DNA from: Pelagomonas calceolata
Lineage: Eukaryota; Sar; Pelagophyceae; Pelagomonadales; Pelagomonadaceae
NCBI GenBank assembly: GCA_918797485.1
Contig: CAKKNE010000006.1
Span: 1,054,001-1,118,000, forward strand
Direction of reading: 5' to 3'
Length of the DNA: 64,000 nt
Shown: positions 38,370 through 49,200 of the stretch, one piece after another
Layout of the letters: the number at the start of each line of letters is the position of its first letter
Position numbering within the stretch: position 1 is the first letter of the stretch
The notes under the pieces: generated by a model
What the model was told of the DNA's origin: nothing
The model's input: only the letters and a program-made list of their open reading frames with translations
Databases searched by the model: none
Position numbers and translations under genes: made by a program

Positions 38370-41144
38370 TTAACCGTTCGCGTGCTGGTCGAGCTTCTTC
38401 CGTTGAGCTTTCTTGGCAGCTAATTTAAACTTCAAGATGTCCCCTTGATACCTTTCCACCTTCTTCTTGTCGCAGATCCAGATCTCCTTGGCCACTTGCG
38501 AGATGAGGCGCATGTCGTGACTGACCAGCACGAGTCCACCCTTGAAATTATTGATCATTTTGGCCAACGAATCGATCGACTCCATATCTAAGTGGTTCGT
38601 CGGCTCGTCGAGCATGAGTAAGTGGGGCTTGTCCATGGCCAACTTCGCAAACACGATCCGCGCCTTCTGGCCGTCCGACAACTGCTTCATGGGCATTTCT
38701 TGTTGTTTGGCAGTGCACCCGTACCTTCCAAGCCAAGTTCTAGCCATTTCTAATTTAGTGAAAACTTTGGGGTACAAGGCGTGGATCCACTCCAATGCAT
38801 TTTTATCTAAATCTAACACGTCCTCGAAGTGCTGCGTGAACTTCGCCATCCTCAGGTGGCTATGCGGCCGCACGGCGCCCGACCTGCGTCGAACGACCGC
38901 GTCGCGAAACTGCCGCGGCTCTCTCACGCGACGCGCAGACTCTCTGACGGCCACGTCGACGGCGTTGAGGCGACGCGGCACCGCCTCGACGCCATCGCCG
39001 CGACCCCGGCAAGTTCAAGTTCATTTTCTACTCTGAGTCACCGACGTCGGTTGCAGTTCGCCCGTCATCAGCTTGACGAAGGTCGTCTTGCCGGCGCCGT
39101 TCGGGCCCACCAACGCTATTCGTGATTGTAAGTCAATACCAAGATCCAAGTTGTGGTAGAGCGGCTCGCTGTTCGGGTAGGCGAAGGACACGTCTTGAAT
39201 CATCAATACTGGAGTAGGTAACTCGCCTGCGTGCGTGCGGTCACGGCGACGCCATCGACGCGACCGCGTACGCTCCGACACGCCACACGGTCCGAATCGG
39301 CCCAAATTTGGACCAGAGACCACCCATCGCCTTCTCTGGTGGAGCCGACGCGCGTCGATGGCGTAAGGTTCAATGTCGACGCTGCGCTACTGACCTGGGT
39401 CCGGGAACGAGAAGTCCCACTCCGCGTCCCTTTGCGGCTTTTCCGTGAGGCCCTCCTCCAACTTTTTTTGTAGTAATTTCTCTCGCGATTGCGCCTGGCG
39501 CACCATCTTGACCGTGCCGTGGCCGAACCTGTGTGTGGACGCGACTCGTGGCCATCTCACGAGGTCGTGGGTGGTCTCAAATTCGATTTTGAGTGGATTC
39601 GGACGCCGCTTCTAACCGCGCGATAAAATCTTTAATTTCCGCGATGTCCCGCTGCTCCGCGTCATATTTCCGTTGCTGCTCGTCGTCGCGGATCGACCGC
39701 TCGCGCACGTACGAATCGTAGTTGCCCGTGTAATAGTCGAGCTTCTTCGTGTGCTCGTTCAACCTGTGTGAGACGCCGTCGACGCGACTCGTCTCCGTCA
39801 GACGAGGTCGTGGGACGCCGCGGCGGCACCGCACAATATGCGTACACACCCCGTTCATGAAGTCCTGGCTATGACTCACGAAAAACAAGATCTTCGACCA
39901 CCCCGCGAGGTAGTCTTCCAGCCAGAAGACGGCCTCCATGTCCTGTGTGGCACGGACGCCGTCGCGACACCGCCGCGGCTCGCTCACGAGACGCGTCGAC
40001 TCTCTCACGGCCCCGTCGATTGTGTAGAGGTGGCGTGACCATCGACGCGAACTTCAACTTCGGGTCATGCTGAGGGCAAGACGCTGAGTCAGCACCAGGT
40101 GGTTCGTCGGCTCGTCCAGTACTAAGCAGGTCGGTTGTAAAAATAAAGCTCGTGCTAGAGCTACGCGCATGCGCCAGCCACCGCTGAACGACTTCGTGGG
40201 CATCTTCTGCATCTTTGGCGTGAAGCCGAGGCCGTGGAGGATGGCCGAGGCTCGCGCTTCGGCCGTCGCCGCGTCGAGTTCATCGAGGCGCTCATACAGC
40301 GCTTGCAACCTCTGATTTAATTGTTCTTGTTCTTCTTCATCAGCATCTGCTAATGCGTCGTTGATCTTCTCGGCCTCGGCTTCCTGTGTGGCACGGACAC
40401 CGTTCACTCGCGAGACGCGCAGACTCTCTGACGGCCACGTCGACGCAACTCGAAGGTCGGAAACAGACGCCGAGTCCGCACGAGGGCCTTGCGCTCGTCG
40501 TCGACCTCGAAGACCGCATCCAGCGCCGGCGTGTCCGTCGCCGGGTACTCCTGATCTAAAAAAAACAAGTCGATCGACTCGGGGATCGGTAAACACCTGG
40601 CAGCTATCGCCTTCATGATCGTGCTCTTGCCGCTCCCGTTCGGCCCGATGAAGCCGTAGCGGTTGCCGTAGTTCAGGGCGAAGTCCGTATTTTCGATCAA
40701 ATTGGCGCCGTGGAACGAGATCGTGACGTCTCTCACCGAAATGTCTTTCGCGTGGGCATGTTGCTCCTTTTGGGACGCGAAGGTCGCGATGATGTGCTCT
40801 TCCCTCGCTAATCTATCAGCCTCGGACTCGTCGACGCGTGCCGCCATCGCAGCTTCTTGCTGCGCGAGTTTCTCCAAATTCTCCTTCGACTTCTTTTTAG
40901 AAAGGGGCTTTCCCTTGGCCGCCTTCTTCGCGTCGCGTTTCGCCTTCGCCTCGGCCTTCTTCCGCTCTTTTTCCGCCTTCTGCTCTTCTTTGCTTAGTTT
41001 TTTTTCAAACAACTGGTCCTCGCCCTTGCCCATGGCGGCGTCTCTCGTGTCGTTCACTTCCTTGTGCGTCGCGTCGAGGCCGTCCAATTTTCTCGCTTCG
41101 GCCCACTCGGCCTTCTTGGCCTGCTTGGCGGCCCAGCCGGACAT
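38370..41144 (-). CDS. ABCF2: ABC-F ATPase, ABCF2/GCN20 type
   Basis: Seven exons: 41144..40482, 40383..40096, 39942..39833, 39763..39617, 39528..39395, 39226..39046, 38883..38370; 678 aa. The N-terminus is Lys/Glu-rich. First ABC domain: [42 protein letters not shown] (intron inside the Walker B loop) and FFVSHSQDF. Linker: [12 protein letters not shown], then [12 protein letters not shown]. Second domain: [40 protein letters not shown] and LVSHDMRLI. No membrane segments, so it is a soluble translation/ribosome-associated ATPase. Six introns all appear introner-derived. Intron 3 needs a GC donor. Alignment to human ABCF2 (remembered) guided every junction. Confidence 0.92.
38884..39045 (-). 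mobile_element. Introner family C, ABCF2 intron 6
   Basis: 162 nt, GTCGGTGACTCAGAG to TTCGACGCAG. Flanks gtcgg/gtcgg identical for 5 bases. Restores [16 protein letters not shown]. Confidence 0.85.
39227..39394 (-). mobile_element. Introner, A core with C-like start, ABCF2 intron 5
   Basis: 168 nt, GTCAGTAGCGCAGCGTC to GCACGCAG, sense A core (acgccatcgacgcgcgtcgg, then gggtggtctctggtccaaat). Joins SFPDPG-ELPTPV. Confidence 0.85.
39529..39616 (-). mobile_element. Introner with inverted A core, ABCF2 intron 4
   Basis: 88 nt, GTTAGAAGCGGCG to CCACACACAG. The core reads in antisense (gaccacccacgacctcgtga). Flanks gtt/gtt. Joins [12 protein letters not shown]. Confidence 0.87.
39764..39832 (-). 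mobile_element. Introner with inverted A core, GC-AG, ABCF2 intron 3
   Basis: 69 nt, GCGGTGCCGCCGCG to GTCTCACACAG, antisense core (cccacgacctcgtctgac). Only a GC donor keeps the frame ([15 protein letters not shown]). Confidence 0.75.
39943..40095 (-). mobile_element. Introner family C, ABCF2 intron 2
   Basis: 153 nt, GTGCTGACTCAGCGTC to GTGCCACACAG. It lies inside the Walker B/D-loop coding sequence [12 protein letters not shown]. The downstream exon starts GA. Confidence 0.92.
40384..40481 (-). mobile_element. Introner family C, short, ABCF2 intron 1
   Basis: 98 nt, GTGCGGACTCGGCGTC to GTGCCACACAG. Joins [16 protein letters not shown]. Downstream exon starts GA. Confidence 0.87.
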
Positions 41145-41726
41145 GGTTTAGTGCTGCGGCGGCGTGCGTGCGTGGTGCGTGCGTGCGTCGGTCGCGGCGA
41201 CGGCGTGAGATGCTGGTGCTGCAGCTTTTGGCGCCGTGCAAGCAGTGCGCGTCGCTAGCGTTTCGCGTGCAGTTTCTTGCCTCGACGGTGGTGCAGCGGT
41301 AGTGCAGCGATGAATGCCGCAGCGCTGCGTGTGGTTTGATCTTCACCGGCGAATTTCAAAGCCCAAAATTTGTATCGACAAAATGACACGCCATACGTAC
41401 GGGTCCGAGCGGGATCAACCACGCTTGGCGGACGAGAGTTCGACGTCGTGGGGACCGCAAGGAAGAATGCCAGGTCCCGGCACCCTGCAGACTGAGCCTC
41501 GGACCACGACGCGCGCGCCGCGGGCCCGCGAACGCCCCAAGCTACGACTCGCAGCAAGCTACGCACCACCCCCCACGCCATCGCCGCGGAACACCCCCAA
41601 AAAGCCACTCCCAGCAGTATGCTACGTACCACCGTGCGCCCTCGCTGATACGCCCCGTACGATACGCCAGCTAGTACTACTACGCCGACTCATCTAGCAG
41701 TAAAACCACTTACCCACGCCAAATGT
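41145..41726. other. Intergenic, 582 bp
   Basis: Promoter side of ABCF2 and 3' flank of CFAP58. It contains an introner-core-like piece (cacgccatcgccgcgg) near 41576. Nothing else supported. Confidence 0.5.
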
Positions 41727-44700
41727 TCATCGGATCGCGAACCCGCCACCGGTAAACCGCGTCTTCGCGCTTTGTGAAGCAGCCAACTGCGTCTGGGCCT
41801 GCAGCGCCCCGAGATCCCGCTCTTCCGCATCGAGTTCCCGCGCCAACTGATCTCGCCGCTTCGACTCGTAGTACTTCCTTTTCGCATCTTGCAACTCGCG
41901 CGTCAGCCGCTCGACCTCGTACTTGTACTCGGACAGCTGGGCCTGGTACATGTTGAGCTCCGACGCCATCGACTTCATCTGGCGGGTCTTGCCGCGCAGC
42001 GACGACTGGTAGACCGACAGCTGCTCGGCCACCTCGGGACCGGGCTGTCTGGCCAGAATCGCCTTCAGCTCGTCGTACAACCGTTCCTTCTCTTGTAACG
42101 ATAAGTCGCGTTCCACGACCTCTTCGGTCTTCTGGATGAGCCGTTTTTGCAGAGTTTGGACCTTCTGGATCATCTCGAGCTGGGCCGGGTCGCTGCCTTC
42201 CAATTGCCTCCATCTATGAATATTTAACGGTGTCTCGATCTCCTCGGAGAGGGCCTTGCACCTGCGCGGGGCGTCGCGGTCGCTCGACGCGGTCCGTAGA
42301 CTCTCGTGGGATCATGAAGACGGCGTCGCGGTGGCGTGGCGTCGCGCTGACGCCATCGACGCGTGACACGCCGCGACGGCCCCGACGCGGTCCGAATCGC
42401 CTCTTCAGCAAAAAAGAAATCACCCACAACATGATACGAGTCCCAGCAACGAAGGGAAACCACCAAAACACGTCAAGACGCGGAGCTCGCACTTGGCCTT
42501 CTCCTCCAACAAGTCTCGCCGGCACTGCAACAGGTCCCTTCTTAAATCGTCACTGAGCTGCGCACCGCCGGACGCCACGGCGACCTCGCGCTGCATGTCC
42601 CGGATCTTGAGCCGCAAGACCTGCACGTCGTGGACCCGAGCGCTGTACTGCTCCTCGCCACGAGTGAGAGTAGAATGCTGAATCTTGAGCTTCTCCTGGA
42701 GCAAGCCGATCTCGTCGTTGCGACGGATCACCTGCGCCCCCAGAATATCTCTCTCATTAATGACCGAGTCGTACTCCTTCCGCTGCGTGAGGGCCTGCGC
42801 GGAGCGTCGCGGTCGTGACGCGCGTCGTGTCCACCTCACTTCCATGAGAGTGGTTTCGTTTTTGATTTCGAGGGCATTCGGGCGCGATTCGGGGTCCGAA
42901 TGGCCCCAAAAGTCGAAAAAAAAACACCCAGCGCTGGAGTCGCATCGAAGCGAAGGCACCTTCGTAAAACGCCGCGAGCGCGCGTCGTCGTCCATGCGGC
43001 GAATCATCGACGCCAGCCGCCGGATCTCCGCATCTTGTTTAGCTACAATTTCTTCGTTCGCCGAAATGAATTTCTTCATCTTCGAGACCTCGTTCCGCGT
43101 CGTCTCGTACCTGCGCGTCGAGACCGTCGCGACACGGCCGCGGCTCGCTCGCGCGACGCGTAGACGCTCCGATGATCATGGAGACGGCGTCGCGTCGACG
43201 CCATCTTCCCAAAGTTCAAGTTAAGCATTGGACGCCGAGTCAGCACTGCTTGTCGATTTTCTTGTGCGCGAAGCTTATTTTCACGAGCGCCGCGTCCTTG
43301 CCACTGATCTCCTCCTTCAATTGGCCGAGCTGGTGCGCTTGAATTTTCGCCTTTCGTTTCATCTCCGAAATTTCGTCCTGCGCCTCGAGGAGGTTTTTAC
43401 TATATAAATTTCGGTCCGAGCGAACGGCCTCGTACAGGTGCTGCTGCTGCTTGAGCTTCGCTTCCCATTCAGAAATCTCCTTCTGGAGCTGTAAGAGCTG
43501 CATGTCTCGCAGCTTGACTTCCTCGAGGCACGCCGTGTACCTGCGCGGCGCATTTCGTGTCTTCGTCTCCTCTCACGCGTCGCGTCGATGGCGTCGGGGG
43601 GAGAGCGGGCCGTGGCTGGTCTTTTCGTCGATTTTGAGCCGTCTCGGACCGCGTCGGGGCCGTCGCGTCTCGACGCGGTCCGAACGGCCTCTTCAGCAAA
43701 AAAGAGACCACCCCCGGCCATCGTTCCTGGCGACGAGTCGAAGGCAACACGTCAACACGCGGCGAGCGCACAGGTTCCGCTGCTCCGCCGCCTCGACGCC
43801 GTACCTTTCCCGCTCCTTCTCCAACTGGTAGATCCGCTTGCGCTGCTTCACCGTCTCGTCCTTGAAGGTCGCCATCTCGGCCTCCAGCGAATACGCAATT
43901 CTTTCCTGTTCCTTCGCGCGCGTTTCCGTGACCACGATCTGCTGCTCGGCCTGTGTTCATAAATACGGTCGAGGGGCGTCGATGCGCGTCGTCTCCGGGA
44001 GTGCGGGTCGTGGGTCGTTTGTTTTTGGATTTCGAGCCGGTTCGGACCGCGTCGCGACACGCGACCGCGGCTCTCTCGTGAAGCCTCTCTGAGGGTCAAG
44101 TGACGACGTCGAAGCGTCGCGTCGATGGCGCAAGGACGCCGTCGCAGCACCTTCTCCGTCTCCGCTTTCGCAAATTTCGCCGCGCGCTCCATCGCGTCCC
44201 TTTCCTTCGCTTTGGCATCCACCGCCTTCCGGAAGCCGTCGAGCTCCTTCTGCAGCGACGCGATCTCCTTCTGCGCGAGTAGCAATGGCGTCTTACTTTC
44301 AGCAAGTAGTGTCTTGTACTGGAGCATGGTTCTATGTTCTCTGTCAGCTTTGCGGACGGCCTGCTTCTTCTCCAGATCTAACCTTATAACAGCTTCATTC
44401 GTCTGCTTGATCGTTTTTTGGTGTTGCACGCCTGCGGCGGGATGACGGTGTCGTCTCAGGGAGAGCGTGACAACGTCGAGGCGTCGCGTCGACGGCGACC
44501 GAGCGGCCCCGACGCGGTCCGAAGGGCCTCAAAATCGCATATAAAACCACCCACGACCTCGTGAGATGGCCACGAGTCACATGAACACGTCAAAACGCCG
44601 AGATACGCACCCTCGAGGTGCTGCTGCTGGTTCTTCGTGATCTGCTCCTCGAGGTCCTCCGTGAGCTTTTGCGTGCGCTGGTAGAGCGTGTCGTAGTCCC

Positions 44701-45774
44701 TTAAATATTTGTCCATGGTGTTCCTGGCGTCGTTTAATTGCGTTTCGAGCTCTTTCCCGTGGGTTTTCGCCTCCGTCGCTTCGGCCTGCAAAGCTTCCTG
44801 CTCGCCCGTGCGAGCCTCGAGGAGCTTGAGCGTGTTCTTGAGCTCCTTGTCGAGGCGCTCCTTCGACCTTTGACCCCTCTGGACTTCTGCCGACCGAGCT
44901 TGGAGACTTTGCTCGAGGTCCGCCTTGTCCCCTCGGAGCGTGGCGCACTCGACACGCTCGCTCTCAAGGACCTCGGTCATGTTGGTCAACTGCGTCTCGA
45001 GGACCTTGCACGTCCCGGTCGCTTCGTCCGTCTGCCGTTGGAGCTCGTCCCTCGCCGCGGTCAATTCTTGGACCAGGCCCTCTTGCGTGCCCGTCAACGC
45101 GGCGCTCTTCTCGACGAGACCGCTCAAATTCGCGATCTCCTCCTTGAGCGACGTGATCGTTTCTTTGGCGCTCGTTTCTTTCGATTGCGCGGTGTCGACC
45201 TGCGCGGAGCATCGTAATCGAAAAAGAAACGACCCCCGGCATCGTGCGATGGCCACGAGTCCATCCAAGGAAGTGAAGGCACCGCAACACCTCAAAACGC
45301 CGAGATCGCACCATCTTCCAGGCCTTCTCGACCTCGCTCCGCAGCGTCGTGATGGTCTGTTGATCATCTTGACTGAGTTTGAGGGCCGTGTGGACCTTGG
45401 AGGCGTTGTTCACGATCTCATTATTCAGGTCCTTGACTTTTTTAATGAGTTTTCTTTCGTGGTCCTGCGCGGGGCGTCGCGGTCGCTCGAAATCGGAAAA
45501 GAGACCACCCACGGCCTCGTGAGATGGCCACGAGTCGAAGGCACCGCAAGACGGGACGCCGCGAGCGCACGTGGCTGCGAACTAAAGCGCGGTGGACCTT
45601 CTCGTATTCGGCCCTAAACTCGTCTAAAGATTCATCTCCAGCGAGCGTCGCGAGGACGTCCTGGAACTCCTTCTCGAGGGTCTCGAAGGCGGAGAGCGAG
45701 AGGGCCTGGTCGTCGTCCTCCAATAAGCCCTTGAGGCCGCTCGACGCTCCTTCGCCCTCGACGTCGACGTCCAT
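41727..45774 (-). CDS. CFAP58: Cilia- and flagella-associated protein 58
   Basis: Nine exons: 45774..45571, 45464..45312, 45199..44611, 44431..44151, 43950..43772, 43540..43247, 43110..42984, 42794..42493, 42261..41727; 887 aa, nearly all coiled coil. Blocks match animal CFAP58 closely: FQDVLATLAGDESLDEFR, ALKLSQDDQQTITTLRSEVEKAWKM, LKQQQHLYEAVRSDRNLYSK, SVINERDILGAQVIRRNDE, IETPLNIHRWRQLEGSDP, LQKRLIQKTEEVVERDL, and the end RFTGGGFAIR. CFAP58 is needed for axoneme and mid-piece/basal structures. Eight introns, 106-231 nt, all introner-like, intron 7 with a GC donor. It is divergent from the EML-like gene 516 bp away, which may share its promoter region. Confidence 0.95.
42262..42492 (-). mobile_element. 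Introner, A start with C core, CFAP58 intron 8
   Basis: 231 nt, GTGCGAGCTCCGCGTC to CCCCGCGCAG. Flanks gtgcgagc/gtgcaagg agree at 6 of 8. A-type first half, then C-type core (gcgtcgatggcgtcagcgcg). Confidence 0.88.
42795..42983 (-). mobile_element. Introner with sense and inverted cores, GC-AG, CFAP58 intron 7
   Basis: 189 nt, GCGCGCTCGCGGCG to GCTCCGCGCAG. A sense half (ttttggggccattcggacc) is followed by an inverted half (gaaatcaaaaacgaaaccac), so the transcript could fold back. Joins MDDD-ALTQRKEY. Confidence 0.87.
43111..43246 (-). mobile_element. Introner family C, CFAP58 intron 6
   Basis: 136 nt, GTGCTGACTCGGCGTC to CGACGCGCAG. Flanks gt/gt. Joins KKIDKQ-YETTRNEV. Confidence 0.9.
43541..43771 (-). 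mobile_element. Introner with palindromic double core, CFAP58 intron 5
   Basis: 231 nt, GTGCGCTCGCCGCG to TGCGCCGCGCAG. The sense core (gaggccgttcggaccgcgtc) is followed by its inverse (gacgcggtccgagacggctc). Joins EQRNL-YTACLEEV in phase 2. Confidence 0.9.
43951..44150 (-). mobile_element. Introner with inverted A core, CFAP58 intron 4
   Basis: 200 nt, GTGCTGCGACGGCG to ATGAACACAG, inverted core (gcgacgcggtccgaaccggc). Joins AETEK-AEQQIVVT. Confidence 0.9.
44432..44610 (-). mobile_element. Introner family A, CFAP58 intron 3
   Basis: 179 nt, GTGCGTATCTCGGCG to TCCCGCCGCAG with sense core (tgcgattttgaggcccttcg). Joins QQQHLEG-VQHQKTI. Confidence 0.92.
45200..45311 (-). mobile_element. Introner family A, CFAP58 intron 2
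   Basis: 112 nt, GTGCGATCTCGGCG to GATGCTCCGCGCAG, typical ends and the ggtgccttcact segment. Joins KAWKM-VDTAQSKE. Confidence 0.93.
45465..45570 (-). mobile_element. Introner family A, CFAP58 intron 1
   Basis: 106 nt, GTGCGCTCGCGGCG to ACGCCCCGCGCAG, sense core. Joins LVRSH-DHERKLIKK. Downstream exon starts GA. Confidence 0.9.
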
Positions 45775-46290
45775 CGTTTAGTGTGGCGGTCGCCGCGGGC
45801 CGCGCGCGGCTCGTCGGTGCGTGCGACTGCCTCGTCGGCGGCGGCGCGTTTGATGAAGGCGCGGCGGCGGCGCGCGGGGGGGCTGCCCCTGTACCTGCTC
45901 TGGTCGGCGCTAGGCAGCGCTCGACGCCGGCTGCTCGTGGGGAGCTGCGGTGGGCCTGTCCCGGGGACCACCTGAACCGCACGAACGGCGTCGCTCCGGG
46001 GCGTAACAGGCCTATACAAGGGCAACGCCGGCGTTTCGAGGCAAACCCCGCACGGAGTCGAAGTTGAGCCTGAAAACTGCCCTCGGCCCAGCCCTGGACG
46101 CGCTGCCCTTCCTTATACGGGGGTCGAGGCGACGTCCGCGGACGAACCCGTGAAGCACTTGAGCAGCTTCGTGACGCCGGACGACGCGCGCGCGCGCACG
46201 GCGGGCAGCTTCGTCGCAGGCTGCCCAAAGGACACACAGCGCTTGCTGCCCACACGACGCCAAGCGACGACAGACAACAAGTAGACCAAC
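45775..46290. other. Intergenic, 516 bp, divergent promoter region of two axoneme/microtubule genes
   Basis: It separates CFAP58 (-) from the EML-like gene (+). I see no specific regulatory motif that I can name with confidence. Confidence 0.5.
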
Positions 46291-49200
46291 ATGGGCCAGG
46301 TCATCGGCAAGGGCCGCATCCACGCCGACGCTATTCCATTTATCAACTTGGAGCCGGACCGCGTCGAGAAGCTGTGGAGCCACTACAAATTACATTCCGA
46401 CGGCTTCGCCCTGGACCCGGACGCGTTACAACACGTCCTCAAAATTATATACGAGGACGACGAGGCCTTCGAGCAGAAATGCCGCGCGTTGTTCGCTAAA
46501 TTGGACACGGACAGAAACGACTTAATCGACGCCCTCGAGTGCCTCGCGACGCTCGCGTCAGCTTCTGGGATGAAGCCGCAACGCAAATTAACTTTTGTGT
46601 TCGACCTCTACGACTTCTCGGAGAGCGGCGAGTTACTGTTAGATGAAGTTACTTTACTGTTGAAGTCTACCGTGACCGGCCTGTGCAAGATTTCTGAAGG
46701 CGAGTCCATACCGTCGCTCAAGGAGTTCGAGGATTTGGCACGCCTCGCGCTGAAGCTGGAGCCGTCGAAAGACGGGAAAGCCGTGCGGGACGTCACAAGT
46801 ACGATTAGTAGAGCTCAATTCGTCGCCTACGCCGTCGCGAACCCCACGATCAGTTCCTGGCTGAACCACTACGACGACTTAACGGCGCCCGTTGCCGTTT
46901 CCACTGAATTTGGGTTGCAGCTGCTACCGGTGAGTGACGAGTACGACTTGTATAAGCGTAAAGGCGCGTTCGAACCGAGACCGGGCTTGAATGAAGCTCC
47001 GTGTCTCGCGAAGTACGCCGCACTCACACCGAAAGTTCCCGAAGGTGAAGAATTCGTACCGCGGACGGCGACGGACGCGTCGCTCGAGCTCGATTACGTC
47101 TTCGGCTTCGGCGCTCCTGGAAGTAGGGGATCCGCGGCCTACACGACTGGCGACGACGTCGCCTTCCACGCCGCGGAATTAGCTATCCTGCGGAGTTCGG
47201 GTGACGACGGCGTTTCGCAACAATTTGTGAGAGCCCACGATGCCACGGTGACGGCGCTAGCCGTGTCTTCTGACGGCGCGACCGTCGCCACGGGGCAGCG
47301 TGGCGATTCCAGGATTGTTGTGTGGTCCTCTTCTACACAGAGTGTCCTGGGAGTATTGAAATCACACACCGGCGCTGTATCGTTACTAGCCTTCTCCGAG
47401 GATGGGAAACTAGCTTCGATCGACTCCAATGGCGGTTTATGTGTGTGGGAAGACATGAAACGAGTAGCTTCCGCTTCATTGACGACGCCGGCGCTCGGCC
47501 TGTGCTGGACCCAGACGGGCTTCGTGACCTGTTCTGAAGAGGGCGTGCTGTTCTGGACGCGGCACCGGGGGAAATATGTGTCTCGATGCGGCTTGAACGG
47601 GCCGGCCGAGGCCTATACGGGGTGCGTTACCTTACCTTCGGGTGACGTATTAACGACTACTGGTGGAGGCGGCTTCGTCGTCTGGCGCGGCCGGAACTAC
47701 CTAAGGAGCGTCGACGGAGCGCACGACAACGCGATTGCGGACCTCTCACTAGTCTCGGGCGAGATCCCGCTCCTCGCGACCTGCGAAGGCAGCAAAGTAA
47801 AGATCTGGAAAGCTGCCGAATTAGAAGTAGTGATGCAGCTCGATCTGACGACGATCCCCGCGATTGGTGCCGCCACGACGGTTTCACTCCACAAATCAGG
47901 TTCGAAGGTATTAGTCGGGACGTCCGAACGGGAATTGTACGAACTCTCAGCTTTAGGTGAAGGTGCGCTCGAACCGAAAGACGAAGAGGAAGGAGGACCG
48001 ACGGAGGAGGTACCCGTGGGCGAGTTGCTCAATACGATCGCGATCGGCCCGTCCGGCTCGGGAATCACGGACTTTTCTTCCGCGTCGACGAAGGTCGCGA
48101 CCCTAGACGCCGACGGGATTGGAAGGGACGGCACGGTCGTGGTTTTGGATTTGGAGGCGAAATCCATTGTTGGGAGAGAGGTCGTCATCGGCGGGACGTC
48201 GTGCTGCTTGTCCCCGGACGGGTCGCAAGTGCTCGTGGGCAAGGAGAACGGGTCTGGTCTAGTGTTTGGCATTGCGGACGGCATCATGACGCAGGCGGGG
48301 GTCCTGACGCCGCCGGAGCCCGAGCCCGAGCCGGCTCCCGAGCCCGCGGAGGGCGAGGAAGGTGCTGACTCAGCGTCTGTTTCCGAACGTTTCCGAACTT
48401 CAAGGTCGCGTCGATGGCGTCGCCGCGATGCCGCACCGCCTTGACGCCCTCGACGCGGCCGCATGAGAGTCTACGCGTCTCGCGCGGGAGTCACGGCCAC
48501 GTCGCGACGGCATCGTTCCCACACAGGCGAGGAGCCCGCTCCCGTCGAGGAACCGGCGACCGTCGCACCGATCTCCGCGGCTCAGGTCTGCCGCTGGGCC
48601 GAAGGCACGCTAGCACTAGCCTGTGGCGCTACAGTATACTTATACGGTAGTGATTTCGCACCGAAGGGCTCCGCTTCATTAAATGCGGACGTCACGGCCA
48701 TGGACTTCAAGGCCGACGGATCGGTCTTGATGGTCGCCACGGCTGATTTCGACCTCGCCTTCATCTCGGCGGAGGACGGCTCTACGCTACCAGACAGGAA
48801 GGGCCGGAACGGCGCGTGGGCCACGTCCACGGTAGCGATAGCGTACGGCTTCAAGGGCGTCCTCGCCAGTCTCCCGCACTCGGGTCGCGACGATCCTTTG
48901 TGCTATGCTGCTTCAGGAAACCTGTGTGCGGTCGGGAACCGGTTCGGTTCGATAGACTTACTACCCTACCCGTGCACGGAGAAAAGCAGTAAAGTCACCG
49001 TGTCAGGCCACGGCGCGGGCGTCGCCGGTGTGAGTTTCTACGGCGACGACGGCTTCGTGAGCGCCGGTCTCACGGACGGTTGTCTGATCCTGTGGAAGGT
49101 CGAGTCCGATGAAGTCGAGGACGACGCGGCCGCTCCTGAAGAAGAAGAGGAGGAGGAGGACCTCGGATTTGACAAGTACGACGCCACGCAAGATGCGCAC

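Noticed and set aside
48463-48526. Separate start for the second EML-like ORF at 48463
   Set aside because: The bases before 48527 belong to a family C introner. One spliced gene explains both ORFs.
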